DNA from: UBA6182 sp964479585
GTDB taxonomy: Bacteria; Bacillota_I; Bacilli_A; Erysipelotrichales; Erysipelotrichaceae
Reading direction: 5' to 3'
Length of the DNA stretch: 33,463 nt
NCBI GenBank assembly: GCA_964479585.1
Contig: CAYZMP010000014.1
Coordinates: 1 to 33,463 of the forward strand
The notes below the pieces were generated by a model. That model had not been told where the DNA came from. It worked only from the letters and a program-made list of their open reading frames with translations, and made no database searches. The position numbers and the translations under genes were made by a program. Below are positions 31,069 through 33,463 of the stretch, piece after piece. The number at the start of each line of letters is the position of its first letter. Position 1 is the stretch's first letter.

Positions 31069-31592
31069 AATAGTTTCACAACATCTTCCTTTGTTAGTTT
31101 TAACATGTTTAAATATTTAAACATTTGTTTGCCATTAGCTATTGGTAAATGCAATTTCTTACATAGCTCATTTCGTAATGTTTGACTGTTGTTTTTCCCT
31201 GTCAGGTGTAAATCAATAAAGTCCTCTTTACTTAAAGTCTTTTCACGTGCGGATGTGTATAAAGCTTGAGCATTTTCAAGAGCTTTTAAAATCTCTTGTT
31301 TGCTTGCGTGTTCTACTCCAACTTTCTTTTGCTTTTCAACTAGCACAGCATGTTTAGCTTGTGGTATATGTTGGTGCAATACATTTCGTATTTGATTACC
31401 TGGACTATCAGGATCAGTAAAGATTATTAATCCATTTTTTTCGGCTATGCATTTTGCATACGCAATAAATTCTTTCGATAGATGGGTTCCATTACTAATG
31501 AGTATATCTGCATCAACTACCGACTTAATCTTCGCTTCATCATGTTTGCCTTCAACGACTATCGTTTCTTTTATCACTGGTTTTTTCATCAT
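31065..31592 (-). CDS. rnmV: Ribonuclease M5 (5S rRNA maturation)
   Basis: A 175-residue Toprim nuclease that trims 5S rRNA precursor. The Toprim motifs are VVEGKHDEAKI (catalytic Glu, about 12-22) and FTDPDSPGNQIR (DxD, about 58-69), followed by the RNase M5 C-terminal segment (LHLTGKNNSQTLRNELCKKLHL). Two adjacent ATG codons (31592 and 31589) open the gene. No ribosome binding site precedes them; instead an extended -10 ends only 4 nt upstream, implying a leaderless message. It is the first gene of rnmV-rsmA-ispE. Confidence 0.94.
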   Translation of the reverse strand: MMKKPVIKETIVVEGKHDEAKIKSVVDADILISNGTHLSKEFIAYAKCIAEKNGLIIFTDPDSPGNQIRNVLHQHIPQAKHAVLVEKQKKVGVEHASKQEILKALENAQALYTSAREKTLSKEDFIDLHLTGKNNSQTLRNELCKKLHLPIANGKQMFKYLNMLKLTKEDVVKLL

Positions 31593-31596
31593 CTGT

Positions 31597-31605
31597 ATTA
31601 TACCA
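31597..31605 (-). promoter_or_regulatory. Extended -10 promoter of rnmV, placing the start at the ATG
   Basis: Minus strand TGGTATAAT, whose last base is 5 nt before the first ATG of rnmV. The expected start site falls on the tandem ATGATG. The T-run of the upstream terminator occupies the -35 region. Confidence 0.7.
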
Positions 31606-31610
31606 TAAAT

Positions 31611-31634
31611 AAAAAAAGCAGCATTTTGCTGCTT
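31611..31634 (-). terminator. Intrinsic terminator of the 3D-domain lipoprotein gene
   Basis: On the minus strand AAGCAGCA (AAA) TGCTGCTT forms a perfect 8-bp stem, followed by T-run 31611-31617. The stem overlaps the stop codon. Confidence 0.93.
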
Positions 31635-32481
31635 AGTTATTTGGTGTTATATTACACACACGTTGACGATTTGAGTTTACTGTCAATTGACCTTTATCCA
31701 CAAAGCGAACTGTTGCATATTGTGTCTGAGTAAGACGCACTGCATTAAGGTTTGATTGATCACCAACAAATAAGTCCAATGTTCTTCCAGATACACCACG
31801 ATCAAGCACAATGGCTTTAAATGGAACACCTGGTGTTAATCCCATCCCTGAGAATTTGTGATTTGTGATTTCCACAACACTACAAAACGGAATAGAACGA
31901 TCGGATGCTAATACATAGTATCCTTCGTAAGTAATTCCATCTTTAAGAGTACCATCCATTTGGCGCACTGCAGGTTTGGTTGAAATACCAATTCCTGATG
32001 CTGTGTTTGATACACCTTCAGCGTTTGGACTACATCCACCACAATTTGCTCCATATCGATAAATACGTGTTGGGAAGAATACAGAACCGACTTCTGGTTT
32101 TGCTCCATATTCAAATATGCGTGGTTGTGATTCAATAATTTCTTGAGAATTGACATTGAGTGTACGAGACAACTCATTGCCAGCTAGATCATAAGCCACC
32201 GTATACTCGTTGACTTGTTTTTTAGGTGAACCAGGATCGACTAGCCCCGCAATCCATGATACACCGCCTGGTTTGACAGGCCCGTTTTGATACACCGTTT
32301 TAGGTGCCCCTAATATAAATTCTTCTATTTCAATTTCAGTTGTATATGGTTCTCTTAGAAAAGTTGGTTGTGCAGATAGTGTTTGAAGTACTACTGGATT
32401 AGTAGTTTCTACCTTTGGAGCACAAGAACTCAAAATCACAATCGCAATGATTCCAAAATAACGAATCAAGCTTTTGATCAT
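31633..32481 (-). CDS. G5-like/3D-domain cell-wall lipoprotein (short YabE relative)
   Basis: A 282-residue secreted lipoprotein at the place of Bacillus yabE (between tatD and rnmV). Start at ATG 32481, preceded by AAAGGAG, gives a signal peptide ending in LSSC with lipidated C20. Residues about 40-130 resemble a G5 domain (EIEIEEFILG..., NEYTVAYDLAGNELSRTLN). Residues about 150-265 form a 3D (three-Asp) domain with the Asp residues in VLASDRSIP, IVLDRG and RTLDLFVG, a double-psi barrel related to lytic transglycosylases. An unusual YGANCGGCS turn and two more Cys (IPFC, RVCNI) may form disulphides or bind metal. It probably acts on peptidoglycan. Confidence 0.85.
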   Translation of the reverse strand: MIKSLIRYFGIIAIVILSSCAPKVETTNPVVLQTLSAQPTFLREPYTTEIEIEEFILGAPKTVYQNGPVKPGGVSWIAGLVDPGSPKKQVNEYTVAYDLAGNELSRTLNVNSQEIIESQPRIFEYGAKPEVGSVFFPTRIYRYGANCGGCSPNAEGVSNTASGIGISTKPAVRQMDGTLKDGITYEGYYVLASDRSIPFCSVVEITNHKFSGMGLTPGVPFKAIVLDRGVSGRTLDLFVGDQSNLNAVRLTQTQYATVRFVDKGQLTVNSNRQRVCNITPNN

Positions 32482-32510
32482 ATTTGTCTCCTTTCTTTCA
32501 AGACGTTGGT

Positions 32511-32539
32511 AGTTTACCACAATAGAATGCATTTGTCTA
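32511..32539 (-). promoter_or_regulatory. Promoter of the 3D-domain lipoprotein gene
   Basis: Minus strand TAGACA (32534-32539) - 17 nt - TAAACT (32511-32516), with TGG before the -10. It ends about 30 nt before the ATG. Confidence 0.6.
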
Positions 32540-32555
32540 ATTTTTGACCTAAATG

Positions 32556-32590
32556 CTGTTTTTTACTACTGTTTTTCACTATTGTTTAGT
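32556..32590. repeat. Imperfect 13-bp tandem repeat upstream of the lipoprotein promoter
   Basis: CTGTTTTTTACTA (32556-32568) and CTGTTTTTCACTA (32569-32581) differ at one base, followed by a degenerate TTGTTTAGTA; a related CTTTTACTA lies at 32602-32610. The repeats sit upstream of the -35 in a 183-nt spacer that otherwise holds only the promoter and the tatD terminator, so they may be regulator half-sites. Confidence 0.6.
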
Positions 32591-32637
32591 AATGATAAAC
32601 GCTTTTACTATTTGTATGTTGTTAGTTTACAATATTT

Positions 32638-32666
32638 AAAAACAAGGCCATACTAATGCCTTGTTT
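32638..32666 (-). terminator. Intrinsic terminator of tatD
   Basis: On the minus strand AAACAAGGC pairs with GCCTTGTTT (32658-32666 and 32640-32648), a 9-bp stem with a 9-nt loop, followed by T-run. It overlaps the last base of the stop codon. Confidence 0.9.
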
Positions 32667-33444
32667 ACTTACTCTTATAAAAAACTCGATTGTAATTATC
32701 GCTTAATGTTTGCATTAATTCTTTTTGTGAAACACCTTTTATTTTAGCCAACTCTTTTGCTACAAAACTAACATAAGCTGGTTGATTTTTCTTTCCCCTG
32801 TATGGTGTAGGTGTTAAATATGGAGAATCAGTTTCCACTAGCAAATGATCTAAACTGATTTCTGCAGCCACCTCTTTTGGTACTCTTGCATTTTTAAAGG
32901 TTAATGGACCAGCAAAAGAAATCATCATATTTTCCTCTACAAATTCTTTTGCCATTTCAACACTTCCACTATAACAATGCATTATACCTGTGGTTTTAAC
33001 AGGATAGCTTTTTAAAATATCATACACATCTTGTGTTGCTTCTCGATTATGAACAATGATTGGCTTGTTTACTAAATTAGCCAATTCAATTTGCTTTACA
33101 AACATTTCTTTTTGGATATCGATTGTATCTTTTTGCCAATAATAATCCAGCCCAATTTCACCAATTGCCACAATTCGCTCATCATGAGCTAGCTCAACAA
33201 GTTGTTTAAATTCATCCTGAGTTATAGTATGTGCATCACTTGGATGAAACCCTACAGCGACATCAATGTTTCCATATTTTTGTTGAAGATCAAAATTAAT
33301 ATACGCTTCTTCAATGCTAGTTGATATACTAAGCACTTTGCTTACATTATGGTCATAAAGTTGCTGAATCACATCATCGATACAATCAAGTAAAGAATCA
33401 TCGACTAAATGAGCATGAGAATCAATCCATCCTAGTTTTCCCAT
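32665..33444 (-). CDS. tatD: TatD family metal-dependent hydrolase (DNase)
   Basis: A 259-residue TIM-barrel hydrolase. Metal ligands are visible in DSHAHL (about 8-13), EIGLDYYW (about 97-104), HNREA (about 134), HCYSG (about 158) and ETDSPYLTPTPYRGKKNQP (about 207-225). TatD proteins are 3'-5' exonucleases or D-aminoacyl-tRNA deacylase-like enzymes of DNA repair and quality control. The start is complete in the window; GGGGA lies 8 nt before ATG 33444. In Bacillus the same neighbour order begins with metS upstream; here that side is cut off by the window end. Confidence 0.95.
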   Translation of the reverse strand: MGKLGWIDSHAHLVDDSLLDCIDDVIQQLYDHNVSKVLSISTSIEEAYINFDLQQKYGNIDVAVGFHPSDAHTITQDEFKQLVELAHDERIVAIGEIGLDYYWQKDTIDIQKEMFVKQIELANLVNKPIIVHNREATQDVYDILKSYPVKTTGIMHCYSGSVEMAKEFVEENMMISFAGPLTFKNARVPKEVAAEISLDHLLVETDSPYLTPTPYRGKKNQPAYVSFVAKELAKIKGVSQKELMQTLSDNYNRVFYKSK

Positions 33445-33463
33445 ACTGATGTCCCCGCAATCC

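Noticed and set aside
32591..32609. cre-like sequence (GATAAACGCTTTTA) upstream of the lipoprotein gene
   Set aside because: Several mismatches to the CcpA consensus and not placed on the promoter; AT-rich chance match is likely.

Overview
The window is AT-rich, densely packed bacterial chromosome. It has overlapping operons, strong AGGAGG-type ribosome binding sites and sigma-A-like promoters, often with an extended TGn before TATAAT. TGA is used as a real stop (ispE, rnmV-type ATGA overlaps, the B12-domain gene), so the reading is the standard bacterial code and not the TGA=Trp code of Mycoplasma or Spiroplasma. The gene set (AddAB, ComFA/ComFC, DegV pair, RNase M5, a CIRCE operator, FeoB-associated small protein) and the order tatD-3D protein-rnmV-rsmA-ispE-glmU-prs match the Bacillus chromosome with its spore genes removed. 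I infer a non-sporulating, low-GC Bacillota or deep-branching relative of the Mollicutes (for example the Izemoplasma/Haloplasma side), probably anaerobic or facultative. The exact taxon cannot be read from the sequence.

Layout. 1-319: three minus-strand tRNA genes (Val-GAC, Arg-CCG, Ala-GGC). 365-3012: ferrous iron operon feoA-feoB-FeoB-associated protein-Smr protein (minus), preceded by a regulatory region with a TGTGA-N6-TCACA box and a 17-bp palindrome. 3151-4699: a small membrane protein and a zinc-less MDR oxidoreductase. 4831-7299: a three-gene unit in which a cobalamin-domain protein is translationally coupled to a MacB/LolE-type permease and its ATPase. 7376-9623: PspC protein, a 6-phosphogluconolactonase-like propeller and an unknown anchored protein, joined by TAATG overlaps. 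9657-13849: comFC, comFA, a HAD phosphatase and htpG; htpG is under a CIRCE operator. 13948-15725: two DegV fatty-acid-binding proteins in separate transcription units.

The plus strand carries yigZ (15845-16444) and the zinc uptake operon znuA-znuC-znuB-zur (16515-19456). After a bidirectional terminator come an unknown helical protein and an EamA exporter (minus). Then addB-addA (plus, 21230-27014) converge on glmU-prs (minus), followed by rnmV-rsmA-ispE, a 3D/G5-like lipoprotein and tatD.

The most notable points are: an IspE whose catalytic Lys and Asp positions and Gly-rich loop are all altered; a cobalamin/CarH-like sensor domain without any DNA-binding part, coupled to an exporter and preceded by a perfect palindromic operator at the start site; a comFA ribosome binding site buried in the 3' arm of the upstream gene's terminator; probable leaderless starts for rnmV and yigZ; dual redox/metal-type control of feo; and CIRCE control of htpG. 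No CRISPR array, phage, IS element or defence island is visible. No gene-free stretch exceeds about 185 bases.
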